Source of the DNA: Epiperipatus broadwayi
Taxonomy: Eukaryota > Onychophora > Udeonychophora > Euonychophora > Peripatidae
Length of the DNA stretch: 64,000 nucleotides
Reading direction: 5' to 3'
NCBI GenBank assembly: GCA_028023455.1
Contig: JAQFVV010012400.1
Coordinates: 11,785,748 to 11,849,747, forward strand
Positions within the stretch are counted from its first letter, which is position 1. Every line of letters begins with the position of its first letter. Shown one piece after another: positions 54,001-57,556 of this stretch. The notes under the pieces were generated by a model, which saw nothing but the letters and a program-made list of their open reading frames with translations, was not told the DNA's origin and did no database searches. The position numbers were made by a program, and so were the translations under genes.

Positions 54001-54213
54001 ATATTTTATAGTTTGGAAGTTTATGTATATATATTTATTTCATTTATTTTCTAAAAAACTGTTCTACTTAATATTAATTTATTCATTATTAATTAATTGT
54101 TTGTATAAATACTTTTTAGATTTCGTGCAACTTTATATCCTTGTCCAGAAACCCCAGCTGAGCGCCGAGAGATGTCCATAGGAGTTATGACACGCATCGA
54201 AGATCTGAACACT
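5952..54213 (+). CDS. V-type proton ATPase subunit a (116 kDa), partial multi-exon gene
   Basis: This is the locus of the a subunit of the membrane (Vo) sector of the vacuolar proton pump; its C-terminal membrane half, outside this window, forms the proton half-channels. The window codes about 239 residues of a protein usually about 830-850 residues long, all in the cytosolic N-terminal domain that contacts the peripheral stalks. Joined phases are consistent: 79 and 98 bp make 59 codons, 129 bp makes 43, 107 and 127 bp make 78, and 83 and 94 bp make 59. Recognisable family strings are [53 protein letters not shown] and [14 protein letters not shown]. Introns range from about 0.9 to 15.5 kb. 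The start exon is not visible in 1-5951, and the exon after LNT is not visible in 54214-64000. The family call is very secure; the paralogue is not determined. Confidence 0.97.
6430..6894. repeat. Foldback repeat, first copy
   Basis: The outer ends are inverted: tagatcacatgcccca near 6431 and tgggtcatgtgatcta near 6807. Inside is an antisense copy of the body that runs plus-sense at 9099 and 9537 (gctcagccagagaaagc, ccatggtttcgtgctttgg). The body also resembles the tRNA-headed repeat at 60977-61395, so this is a foldback derivative of that SINE family. The unit ends actactaatat, where a 2.2-kb element has inserted. Confidence 0.75.
6895..9094. mobile_element. 2.2-kb TG...CA insertion, probably a solo LTR
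   Basis: The ends are TGTAACGATCC and CTCGTTACA, an 8-bp inverted pair (TGTAACGA/TCGTTACA), flanked by ATAT at 6891-6894 and 9095-9098. The uninterrupted form of the same site (actactaatatatggtatgg) is present at 9521-9541, so both the insertion and the 4-bp duplication can be read directly. TG...CA ends fit an LTR. No internal primer site or retroviral-type protein was recognised. An unremarkable 102-codon frame lies at 7695-8003. It could instead be a non-autonomous element of another class. Confidence 0.75.
9095..9460. repeat. Foldback repeat, second copy (plus-sense arm first)
   Basis: It continues the unit interrupted at 6894: ggtatggctgaagatctctc, then the plus-sense body to about 9355, then a short inverted piece (ccagctatccaactcaaat) and the tail gggtcatgtgatctatgac. 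A run of nine G interrupts the body near 9311. The open frame at 9154-9339 is incidental. Confidence 0.7.
9461..9839 (+). repeat. Repeat of the same family, third copy
   Basis: It repeats tgactatttatagtctctgc through actactaatatatggtatgg, then the plus-sense body ending gagcaattggcaatgctcat. It is highly similar to the 6.8 and 9.1 kb copies, which points to tandem amplification of the unit. Confidence 0.75.
10817..11404 (-). repeat. 3' LTR of the Ty3/gypsy element
   Basis: On the plus strand it runs from tgttgggtttggtctgg to gagaactataata. It aligns along its length with 13807-14413 (shared: aacactagcaccagtat, cttggatccgagtctt, tggccagca). The polypurine tract abuts its right edge. Confidence 0.92.
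11405..11414 (-). promoter_or_regulatory. Polypurine tract of the Ty3/gypsy element
   Basis: On the minus strand CCGGGGGGGA lies immediately 5' of the 3' LTR, the expected place for plus-strand priming of reverse transcription. Confidence 0.75.
11700..12090 (-). pseudogene. Fused polymerase-start and integrase remnant
   Basis: The minus frames read [13 protein letters not shown], typical of the start of a gypsy reverse transcriptase region, and about 20 residues later [17 protein letters not shown], typical of the integrase core. A second frame carries [19 protein letters not shown], the segment usually found after that core. Reverse transcriptase, RNase H and the front of the integrase are therefore missing by internal deletion. 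A frame change separates the two integrase parts. The protein is not functional. Confidence 0.85.
12200..12610 (-). pseudogene. Zinc-knuckle and protease-like remnant
   Basis: The minus frames show a knuckle-like [10 protein letters not shown] stretch and then, near 12290-12220, a patch reading like [11 protein letters not shown], the form of a retroviral-type aspartic protease active site. Frames are interrupted between them. This is the expected gag-pol junction region. Confidence 0.65.
12597..13057 (-). pseudogene. gag-like remnant
   Basis: Two overlapping minus frames (13057-12794 and 12803-12597) carry [18 protein letters not shown] and later [17 protein letters not shown] with [13 protein letters not shown], the style of invertebrate gypsy gag proteins. 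A frameshift separates them. Confidence 0.65.
13425..13806 (-). repeat. Leader with four diverged tandem units resembling the primer-binding site
   Basis: Just inside the 5' LTR, the minus strand has TGGTGCAGTCAGA (13800-13788), with five bases between it and the LTR. This looks like the complement of a tRNA-Ser 3' end (CGACTGCGCCA) with two C/G to T/A changes. Related strings recur near 13687, 13616 and 13487, each followed by a (C/T)CC(A/C)(T/C) block and TCTGAAAAA or GGCTGAAAAA. Spacing is about 113, 71 and 130 bp. The first unit is the natural primer-binding site. Confidence 0.65.
13807..14413 (-). repeat. 5' LTR of the Ty3/gypsy element
   Basis: On the plus strand it runs from tgttgtggttggtctg to gagaactacaaca, so in its own sense it begins TGTTGTAG and ends CA. 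It is about 20 bp longer than the other LTR through small indels. Confidence 0.92.
14414..18325. other. Unassigned intron DNA with GC-richer islands
   Basis: Apart from the homopolymer tract, no exon or element was identified. The stretches 14530-14960, 15840-16140, 16690-17220 and 18000-18220 are less AT-rich than the introns around them and look like old insertions. I could not find matching ends or a target duplication for any of them. Confidence 0.4.
15098..15122. repeat. Homopolymer tract T12 then G13
   Basis: A run of T followed directly by a run of G. Such tracts are prone to sequencing error and length change, so the exact length should not be trusted. Confidence 0.9.
18326..18546. 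mobile_element. MITE-like element, copy 2
   Basis: The terminal inverted repeats are ggagatgcaatcg at the left and cgattgcatcttcc at the right, extended by gataactgtccaa and ttggacagttaa. The body matches 2226-2433 (aaatagatttgataaaaatg). No coding capacity. Confidence 0.8.
18632..19812. mobile_element. pogo/Tigger-like non-autonomous DNA transposon, copy 1
   Basis: The ends are CACCTGGTTCTC at the left and GAGACCCAGGTG at the right, each flanked by TA, as in Tc1/mariner-type insertion. The subterminal sequence (cgcatcccccctttttcaa, ttttatgcgaattttg) recurs inverted in the copy at 52037-53084. The end style, with C-rich CTCGTTTTA-like repeats, recalls pogo/Tigger elements. No transposase frame remains. 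Confidence 0.75.
18700..18796. repeat. 97-bp foldback inside the pogo-like copy
   Basis: The arms 18700-18731 and 18765-18796 are near-perfect complements (ataatgtgctattacttt / aaagtaatagcacattat) with a 33-bp loop. The copy at 52037-53084 lacks this sequence at the matching place, so it is probably a separate small insertion. Confidence 0.75.
19822..20030. repeat. Dispersed repeat, second copy of the 2571 family
   Basis: It starts tgagtcgcatctag and ends cttgaactaagattgactg, in the same order as the copy at 2571-2816. The interior differs and is AT-rich. Confidence 0.6.
20289..20358. repeat. 35-bp tandem duplication
   Basis: Two adjacent units of gattt(g)attattattcattttatg with tttataaaata, beginning at 20289 and 20324 and differing at about one base. 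It lies about 100 bp upstream of the exon at 20455. Confidence 0.85.
20455..20552 (+). CDS. V-ATPase subunit a, exon 3
   Basis: The acceptor is ttttaatttag and the donor is GAG|gtattg. The exon completes the split Arg codon, then reads [19 protein letters not shown] followed by [13 protein letters not shown], and ends in phase 0. The PREMIDLE string is a hallmark of the a-subunit N-terminal domain. The longer open frame seen here starts in the intron and is not the real start. Confidence 0.97.
22362..22440 (-). repeat. Degenerate tRNA-derived SINE head
   Basis: Read on the minus strand it has a box-A-like ACAGTTGGTAGAAC, then CATCTGACTTGGGGTCGG, then a box-B-like GATCGATTT. These are in the order and spacing of a tRNA gene, but the stems do not pair, so it is a relic, not a working tRNA. 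Confidence 0.45.
23955..24140 (-). mobile_element. Retroposed insert with 13-bp target duplication
   Basis: A 186-bp, clearly less AT-rich segment sits between perfect copies of agaaattgtaaat (23942-23954 and 24141-24153), the mark of target-primed insertion. Its minus strand carries CTGATGA (24092-24086) and GAAAC (24072-24068) separated by a short hairpin, the order of a hammerhead ribozyme core. Such motifs are known in Penelope-like elements and some SINE-like retroelements. No protein is encoded. Confidence 0.7.
24683..24811 (+). CDS. V-ATPase subunit a, exon 4
   Basis: The exon is 43 codons with both borders in phase 0; the acceptor is tttttaag and the donor GAG|gtatct. It reads [20 protein letters not shown], then [18 protein letters not shown] and VFFDE. 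This is a charged helical, probably coiled-coil, segment of the N-terminal domain. Its 3' end at FFDE is where the family diverges, and where this gene branches to one of two alternative exons. Confidence 0.97.
24812..31550. other. Intron between exon 4 and the alternative exons
   Basis: 6.7 kb of AT-rich DNA in which no exon or mobile element was supported. Poly-T tracts are frequent near 27.6-27.8 kb, and a short G-rich run (tggggggaggggggag) lies near 29062. The 25567-25869 and 26058-26270 frames look like chance frames. Confidence 0.55.
31551..31657 (+). CDS. V-ATPase subunit a, alternative exon 5a
   Basis: The acceptor is tgtttaccag and the donor is TTAGG|gtgaga. The exon enters in phase 0 after FFDE and leaves in phase 2 (GG), so Gly is completed by the first base of the exon at 35990. 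The peptide includes [14 protein letters not shown] and ends [13 protein letters not shown], which resembles the invertebrate segment ahead of FVAGVI. It is noticeably GC-richer than the introns. The open frames on the opposite strand here are shadows. It is one of two mutually exclusive exons. Confidence 0.93.
32602..32690 (+). CDS. V-ATPase subunit a, alternative exon 5b
   Basis: The exon enters in phase 0, leaves in phase 2 at CTAGG|gtaggt, and so joins FFDE to FVAGV exactly as exon 5a does. The peptide is [16 protein letters not shown], then [14 protein letters not shown]. The acceptor is ambiguous: gacagag gives a start at 32602, and the earlier gccag gives a start at 32596 with two more residues (TE). 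Both are in frame. From memory, insect a subunits have a comparable alternative segment after FFDE (a Q/E-G-G beginning and a Thr-rich run), which favours 32602. Confidence 0.88.
32691..35989. other. Intron between exon 5b and exon 6
   Basis: AT-rich, with the hAT element as its only recognised content. I looked for a third alternative exon with phase 0 in and phase 2 out and did not see a convincing one. Confidence 0.5.
35193..35545. mobile_element. hAT-like non-autonomous DNA transposon
   Basis: The ends are inverted: CAGAGATTCCCAAGTGTGGG at the left and a right end whose complement begins CAGAATTTCCCAAACTTTTG. The flanks are gtatatag (35185-35192) and gtatataa (35546-35553), an 8-bp target duplication with one difference. 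The 8-bp duplication and CAG...CTG ends with a TCCCAA core are typical of hAT elements. At 353 bp there is no transposase. Confidence 0.85.
35990..36116 (+). CDS. V-ATPase subunit a, exon 6
   Basis: The acceptor is ttgtgttag and the donor ACA|gtaagt. One base completes Gly, followed by [20 protein letters not shown] and [22 protein letters not shown], ending in phase 0. This is the most conserved block of the N-terminal domain and needs a phase-2 partner upstream, which both alternative exons supply. Confidence 0.98.
36117..38559. other. Intron between exons 6 and 7
   Basis: 2.4 kb of AT-rich DNA with no recognised element. The overlapping frames at 36221-36484 (plus) and 36262-36462 (minus) are mutual shadows with no family resemblance. 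Confidence 0.6.
38560..38642 (+). CDS. V-ATPase subunit a, exon 7
   Basis: The acceptor is ttatttttag. The exon reads [19 protein letters not shown], then IRVKKICEG, and ends in phase 2. The donor gttagt is weaker than the other donors but is fixed by the frame: GG here plus A at 54120 makes Gly before [10 protein letters not shown]. Confidence 0.97.
40492..40655. mobile_element. Penelope-like terminal fragment in foldback form
   Basis: The arms 40492-40550 and 40597-40655 are inverted copies (tttatccaaaccatttcaaa / gtgatttggataaat). The minus strand between them reads CTGAAGAAGACTG, CAGGA, CAGTCGAAAC, a hairpin between CTGAAGA and GAAAC. This resembles the hammerhead-type motif described at the ends of Penelope-like elements. 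It has no coding part. Confidence 0.65.
41080..42450 (-). pseudogene. Degenerate LINE reverse transcriptase fragments
   Basis: Minus-strand translation, with many stops and frameshifts, gives in order YEELYNSKE (near 42430), an [11 protein letters not shown]-like stretch and a KV-GNDGI patch (near 42330), a first YKYLGQ-like piece (near 41775), and a [20 protein letters not shown] stretch (near 41520). The last is the C-terminal signature of many endonuclease/reverse-transcriptase LINEs. A second fragment, 41405-41080, has [10 protein letters not shown] (the YADD catalytic block, broken) and NNYKYLGQ. So two copies or a partial duplication are present. The clade, perhaps RTE-like, is uncertain. 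Confidence 0.75.
42880..43593 (-). repeat. Solo-LTR-like sequence related to the 10.8-14.4 kb LTRs
   Basis: It shares the start tgttgtgttgggctg, a following cagactcaaaccaacagtaa block, then tggacagcttgcc and tgtttaggttag, and the end agtccacttctga with the Ty3/gypsy LTRs in the same order, but it is longer and more diverged. No matching internal sequence is adjacent. The edges are approximate. Flanks tatac and tataa could be a decayed duplication. The open frame at 43298-43564 is incidental. Confidence 0.75.
43594..45188. other. Intron DNA, nothing recognised
   Basis: AT-rich, within the 15-kb intron. No exon, RNA gene or element with definable ends was seen. Confidence 0.5.
45189..45800. 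repeat. Diverged tandem duplication, period about 348 bp
   Basis: The block beginning tactgtcaaaatcgttactt at 45189 is repeated from 45537. Shared landmarks include aatcaggtca, gtctcat(g/a)tcaattaattc and caatagtaattttt in the same order. The second unit is shorter through deletions. Confidence 0.8.
46121..51004. other. Intron DNA, nothing firmly recognised
   Basis: About 5 kb of AT-rich sequence with no protein-coding resemblance. A TGTAACCC string near 47553 resembles the start of the 6895 insertion, but no partner end with a duplication was found. Confidence 0.45.
52037..53084. mobile_element. pogo/Tigger-like non-autonomous DNA transposon, copy 2
   Basis: The ends are CACCTGGGTCTCATTCTATG and a right end whose complement is CATTTGGGTCTCGTTTTATG, each flanked by TA. 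Blocks such as ttgaaaaatgggggatagg and gcataaaagcaaagc match the copy at 18632-19812 in inverted order, so the two are opposite-facing. No transposase frame is left. Confidence 0.8.
53746..53968. mobile_element. 223-bp foldback (MITE-like) element
   Basis: The outer ends TAACTAAATTACACCAAATT and AATTTGGTGTAATTTAGTTA are perfect complements. The inverted match continues imperfectly through ttcacaaccaatcg / tgattggttgtgaa to a short loop near 53855. It lies 150 bp before the acceptor of the exon at 54120, so a long hairpin would form in the pre-mRNA. Confidence 0.85.
54120..54213 (+). CDS. V-ATPase subunit a, exon 8 (last one in the window)
   Basis: The acceptor is tactttttag and the donor ACT|gtaaga. 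The exon completes Gly, then reads [19 protein letters not shown] and [12 protein letters not shown], ending in phase 0. It follows a 15.5-kb intron, and a foldback repeat lies about 150 bp upstream of the acceptor. The next family exon was not found before the window end, so the following intron exceeds 9.7 kb. Confidence 0.97.
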
Positions 54214-56057
54214 GTAAGAATTAGTTATTTGAATTTTAAATCTATACATCATTAATCCAGAATTCTCTAATTTAGAAAGTTATATTTTAACTCTTTTATA
54301 ATATAGCCTTTATGTTTTAGCAAAAATATGCATAAATACGATAAATTTTGAACTCCAATAAAACTGCATCATTTGTATTGAAACAGTAAGATTTGAATTC
54401 AAATCTTAGTTTCACCTTAGTTCTGTCATCACTCCACCTCTCACCCATTATTATTAGTTTACATAGGTTCTGACCTTGAATATTGGACTTTGTGCGTAAT
54501 ATTATGAAATATATGTACAGTTATTTAAATACATCGTATATGCGCACACACTCCAATATAGTCTATTTTAAAAATAACGCACTGCAAATGATTATTAAAT
54601 TGTCATGCGTAATTTTATGTAGGATTAAATAATCATATTAATGTTATTGGGATCAGATTTACGTAGTATTTTAATTCATTCGTAAAGAAAAACTAAAATA
54701 GTTTTATTTTAAATGTAAACATATTTGTTATTATTTAGGTCAGATTTATGTAATACTTAAATTATAAATCTAAAAGTTATTTTAATTGAAAATGTAAAGA
54801 TGTTTTAAAAATAGATATTCCCCGGCTAATTAGAGTGCAAATCTTAGCGGGAGGGGGAAAAGATGACAGAGCTAAAAAGTATTCTTAAACTCATAATTGT
54901 AAAAAGGTTTGTTAAAAGGACTTCTCAATACGTCATGTAAGGTAAATTAAAAAGGTGGTCGGATTGAAATTGAAATTTCAACATGTGCCACTAATGCAAA
55001 GGGATATATAGCACAGACCAGAGAGACCGCTTGGATGGATGATGCAATTGTTCGATGGATCCAAGGGATGAAGAAAAAGAGAATAAAAGCAACAACTGGT
55101 TATTTAAAAAAGGTTCAGAGTTATAAAATTTAAAAAGTATGCTGTTACCGTTGTTTATTTCTTATCTAGATCCTAATTTTCATCTAACAATGTGCGAGGA
55201 GTAGGCGACTGCTGCCCTTCTCCAGATTGTGGCTATGAAAATACGGAGCTTCCCATAAAAAATGCAATAAACCCGAACTTAGACTACTGCCTACATATTT
55301 CTCCTAAATGTAAACGCTGTTAAACAAGGAACCTCTGACTCTCCCATTAAGTGTGCACACTTCAACTAATCGAAGGTAAAATGATACCCAAGATTAAAAG
55401 ACTATCTCTTGAACTCTAAAGTTAAATTTCTATTCTCTGTTGTACCTTTAATATTTTGTCTCTTACAATCAAATGTAGTGTAAATTGAAACTAAACTCTA
55501 ATATCGATCTTGTAATTATGTATAAAGTAATATCATATTTATAAATCTCATTAAAACAACCTATTCTTATTCTTCTACTTGGGTATCTAAATTTTGTTTG
55601 TTATTAGTTAGATATTATATTTCATGCCCACATGATTTCAGAGCTGATGTTTTCTTCCCATTTTAATTAGCAAAAGAGTTGCCACTCTTTTGCGCGACTT
55701 AAGATTCGCATAAAAATCCATATCTTTTTAAAAATACTCAGCTCGGGAATGATAATTTTAATTCAATATGTATTATGAAAGCGAGATCCTATAATTATTA
55801 ATATAGTGTATTAGCCACTTGGCGACCATTTCATTTTAAATAATATTATAAGTTATTTCGTTAAGTCTTTAAATCCAGAGTATTATTTTTATATGAAAAG
55901 ACAGGGGGGTAGTAGACAGTTAATAGTTTGCTTAGTCAATGTGGGGATTGGAAATAAATTTTATATTATAAAAATGCATAGAGTAGATAAATGTATTTGC
56001 ATTATACGTGTGAACTGCGTTGGTTTATCGATGCCTTAATTTTAAACCATAGAAATG
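54214..56057. other. Intron after exon 8, first part
   Basis: No exon or element with definable ends was recognised. A GC-richer patch at 54950-55340 looks like an old insertion but has no readable protein. Confidence 0.5.
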
Positions 56058-56076
56058 AAACAGATTCTCTAAATGT
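56058..56076. repeat. Left 19-bp target duplication of the Penelope-like insertion
   Basis: aaacagattctctaaatgt, identical to 57538-57556. Sequence beyond the two copies differs at once, so they mark the borders of the insertion. Confidence 0.88.
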
Positions 56077-56167
56077 ATTTTTATATTGGACTATTTCCAT
56101 CATCTAATATGTGTGTTGAATGTCTTTAGAAAAGTTTAATTTTTAGTTAAATATTCCAAATGCATTC

Positions 56168-56317
56168 AACTGTTAGTAATATCACAGCAAACAGGTTAGT
56201 ATATGCACCAACTGTTAGTAATATCACAGCAAACAAATGTTAATAATATCACAGCAAACAGGTTAGTATATGCACTAACTGTGAGTAATATCACAGCAAA
56301 CAGGTTAGTATACGCAC
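56168..56317 (-). repeat. About 41-bp tandem repeats, left arm
   Basis: Units contain tgttagtaatatcacagcaa and acaggttagtatatgcac; three and a half copies, one internally rearranged (acaaatgttaataatatc). The right arm has the inverted set with one partial copy fewer, which accounts for the arm-length difference. Confidence 0.8.
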
Positions 56318-56319
56318 AA

Positions 56320-56355
56320 CGTTTCGAGAGGTATTTTTCTCCCCTCTTCTTCAGG
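56320..56355 (-). ncRNA. Hammerhead-like hairpin, left arm
   Basis: The mirror copy of the hairpin at 57250-57286, with the same sequence on the minus strand. Confidence 0.5.
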
Positions 56356-56384
56356 TGTTGCTGGCCTGACCAGTGACAGTACTA

Positions 56385-56465
56385 GCATGGGATTCGAACC
56401 TGGGTCCTTAGATTCTTGATTATTGAAATTTAAGGTAACGCTCTAACCAACTGAGCCATCCTGCC
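56385..56465 (-). ncRNA. tRNA-like module in the left Penelope-like arm
   Basis: The mirror copy of the module at 57140-57220, with the same box A and box B on the minus strand. Two intact copies face away from each other across the palindrome. Confidence 0.6.
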
Positions 56466-56523
56466 AAAGGCAACAGTATGTAGTAATTTCATATACTTAT
56501 CTATGAGGTTCCTCCTGATTTCT

Positions 56524-56808
56524 TCACTTTTTCCTCAGAGCAAAGTTGATTAGTGATTTCCATACATTATGTATAGTCACACTAGGTTGGCTTATGGGAT
56601 TTTTTGCCATTGTCATGTGAGCAGCTTCTTTAAATTTTATTCTTTGTACCTTTTCTTCTTTATCCAATATTTTTGTATTTTCCCAATTGAACGTATGTTC
56701 ATTGGTCCATACATGGTCTGCTACCTTAGACACATCTGTTTTCTCTCTTCTAATCATCAGTTTATGTTCTTGCAAGCGCTTTTGAATGGGACGGCTGGTC
56801 TCACCAAT
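56524..56808 (-). pseudogene. Truncated Penelope-like GIY-YIG endonuclease end, left arm
   Basis: The minus frame reads IGETSRPIQKRLQEH, then ADHVWTNEHTFNWENTKIL, and ends NFALRKK with a stop. IGETSRP...QEH is the back half of the GIY-YIG nuclease motif of Penelope-like elements. The first half, including the GIY-YIG residues, and all of the reverse transcriptase are missing. The apparent longer open frame toward 57036 is the antisense of the other arm and is an artefact of the palindrome. Confidence 0.8.
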
Positions 56809-57081
56809 AGCCGTCCCATTCAAAAGCGCTTGCAAGAACATAAACTGATGATTAGAAGAGAGAAAACAAATGTGTCTAAGGTAGCAGACCATGTATGGAC
56901 CAATGAACATACGTTCAATTGGGAAAATACAAAAATATTGGATAAAGAAGAAAAGGTACAAAGAATAAAATTTAAAGAAGCTGCTCACATGACAATGGCA
57001 AAAAATCCCATAAGCCAACCTAGTGTGACTATACATAATGTATGGAAATCACTAATCAACTTTGCTCTGAGGAAAAAGTGA
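56809..57081 (+). pseudogene. Truncated Penelope-like GIY-YIG endonuclease end, right arm
   Basis: This is the mirror of the left arm, starting within the motif at SRPIQKRLQEHK and ending NFALRKK. It differs from the left copy by about one residue (TNVSK for TDVSK). It is a few residues shorter at the centre, so the junction was formed by two copies broken at slightly different points. Confidence 0.8.
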
Positions 57082-57139
57082 AGAAATCAGGAGGAACCTC
57101 ATAGATAAGTATATGAAATTACTACATACTGTTGCCTTT

Positions 57140-57220
57140 GGCAGGATGGCTCAGTTGGTTAGAGCGTTACCTTAAATTTCAATAATCAAGAATCTAAGGA
57201 CCCAGGTTCGAATCCCATGC
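57140..57220 (+). ncRNA. tRNA-like module in the right Penelope-like arm
   Basis: It has an excellent box A (TGGCTCAGTTGGTTAGAGCG) and box B (GGTTCGAATCC). Between them a CCTTA/TAAGG stem encloses about 20 bases, too long for a plain anticodon loop. The acceptor ends do not pair well, so it is a tRNA-derived polymerase III promoter-like module and not a tRNA gene. Confidence 0.6.
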
Positions 57221-57249
57221 TAGTACTGTCACTGGTCAGGCTAGCAACA

Positions 57250-57286
57250 CCTGAAGAAGAGGGGAGAAAAATACCTCTCGAAACGT
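57250..57286 (+). ncRNA. Hammerhead-like hairpin, right arm
   Basis: CTGAAGA is followed by an AGAGG/CCTCT stem with a purine-rich loop and then CGAAAC. The order matches a hammerhead core (CUGANGA, stem II, GAAA), which is known from Penelope-like elements, but one C is unpaired next to GAAA. Whether it cuts itself is unknown. Confidence 0.5.
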
Positions 57287-57287
57287 T

Positions 57288-57413
57288 GTGCGTATACTAA
57301 TCTGTTTGCTGTGATATTACTCACAGTTAGTGCATATACTAACCTGTTTGCTGTGATATTACTAACAGTTGGTGCATATACTAACCTGTTTGCTGTGATA
57401 TTACTAACAGTTG
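57288..57413 (+). repeat. About 41-bp tandem repeats, right arm
   Basis: Three units of gtgcatatactaacctgttt with gctgtgatattactaacagt, directly after the hairpin motif. Confidence 0.8.
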
Positions 57414-57537
57414 AATGCATTTGGAATATTTAACTAAAAATTAAACTTTTCTAAAGACATTCAACACACATATTAGATGATGGAAATAGTCCAATATAAA
57501 AATACAGCTAGAACACCATCATCACAAACCTTCAGAA

Positions 57538-57556
57538 AAACAGATTCTCTAAATGT
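57538..57556. repeat. Right 19-bp target duplication of the Penelope-like insertion
   Basis: aaacagattctctaaatgt, matching the left copy at 56058-56076 base for base. Confidence 0.88.

Larger units (their letters stand above)
56077..57537. mobile_element. Penelope-like element inserted as a 1.4-kb inverted repeat
   Basis: Two copies of a Penelope-like 3' part lie head to head with the centre at 56797-56808, forming a palindrome from 56077 to 57503. The whole is flanked by a perfect 19-bp duplication, aaacagattctctaaatgt (56058-56076 and 57538-57556). A 34-bp non-palindromic piece lies at the right end. Each arm has, from the centre outward, the GIY-YIG-type endonuclease C terminus, a tRNA-like module, a CTGAAGA...CGAAAC hairpin and about 41-bp tandem repeats. 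Arms are nearly identical, so the insertion is young or was homogenised. No reverse transcriptase is present. Confidence 0.88.

Noticed and set aside
56569-57036. Long 170-codon frames on both strands across the palindrome
   Set aside because: Each joins a real nuclease end on one arm with the antisense of the other arm; the N-terminal halves are artefacts of the inverted repeat.
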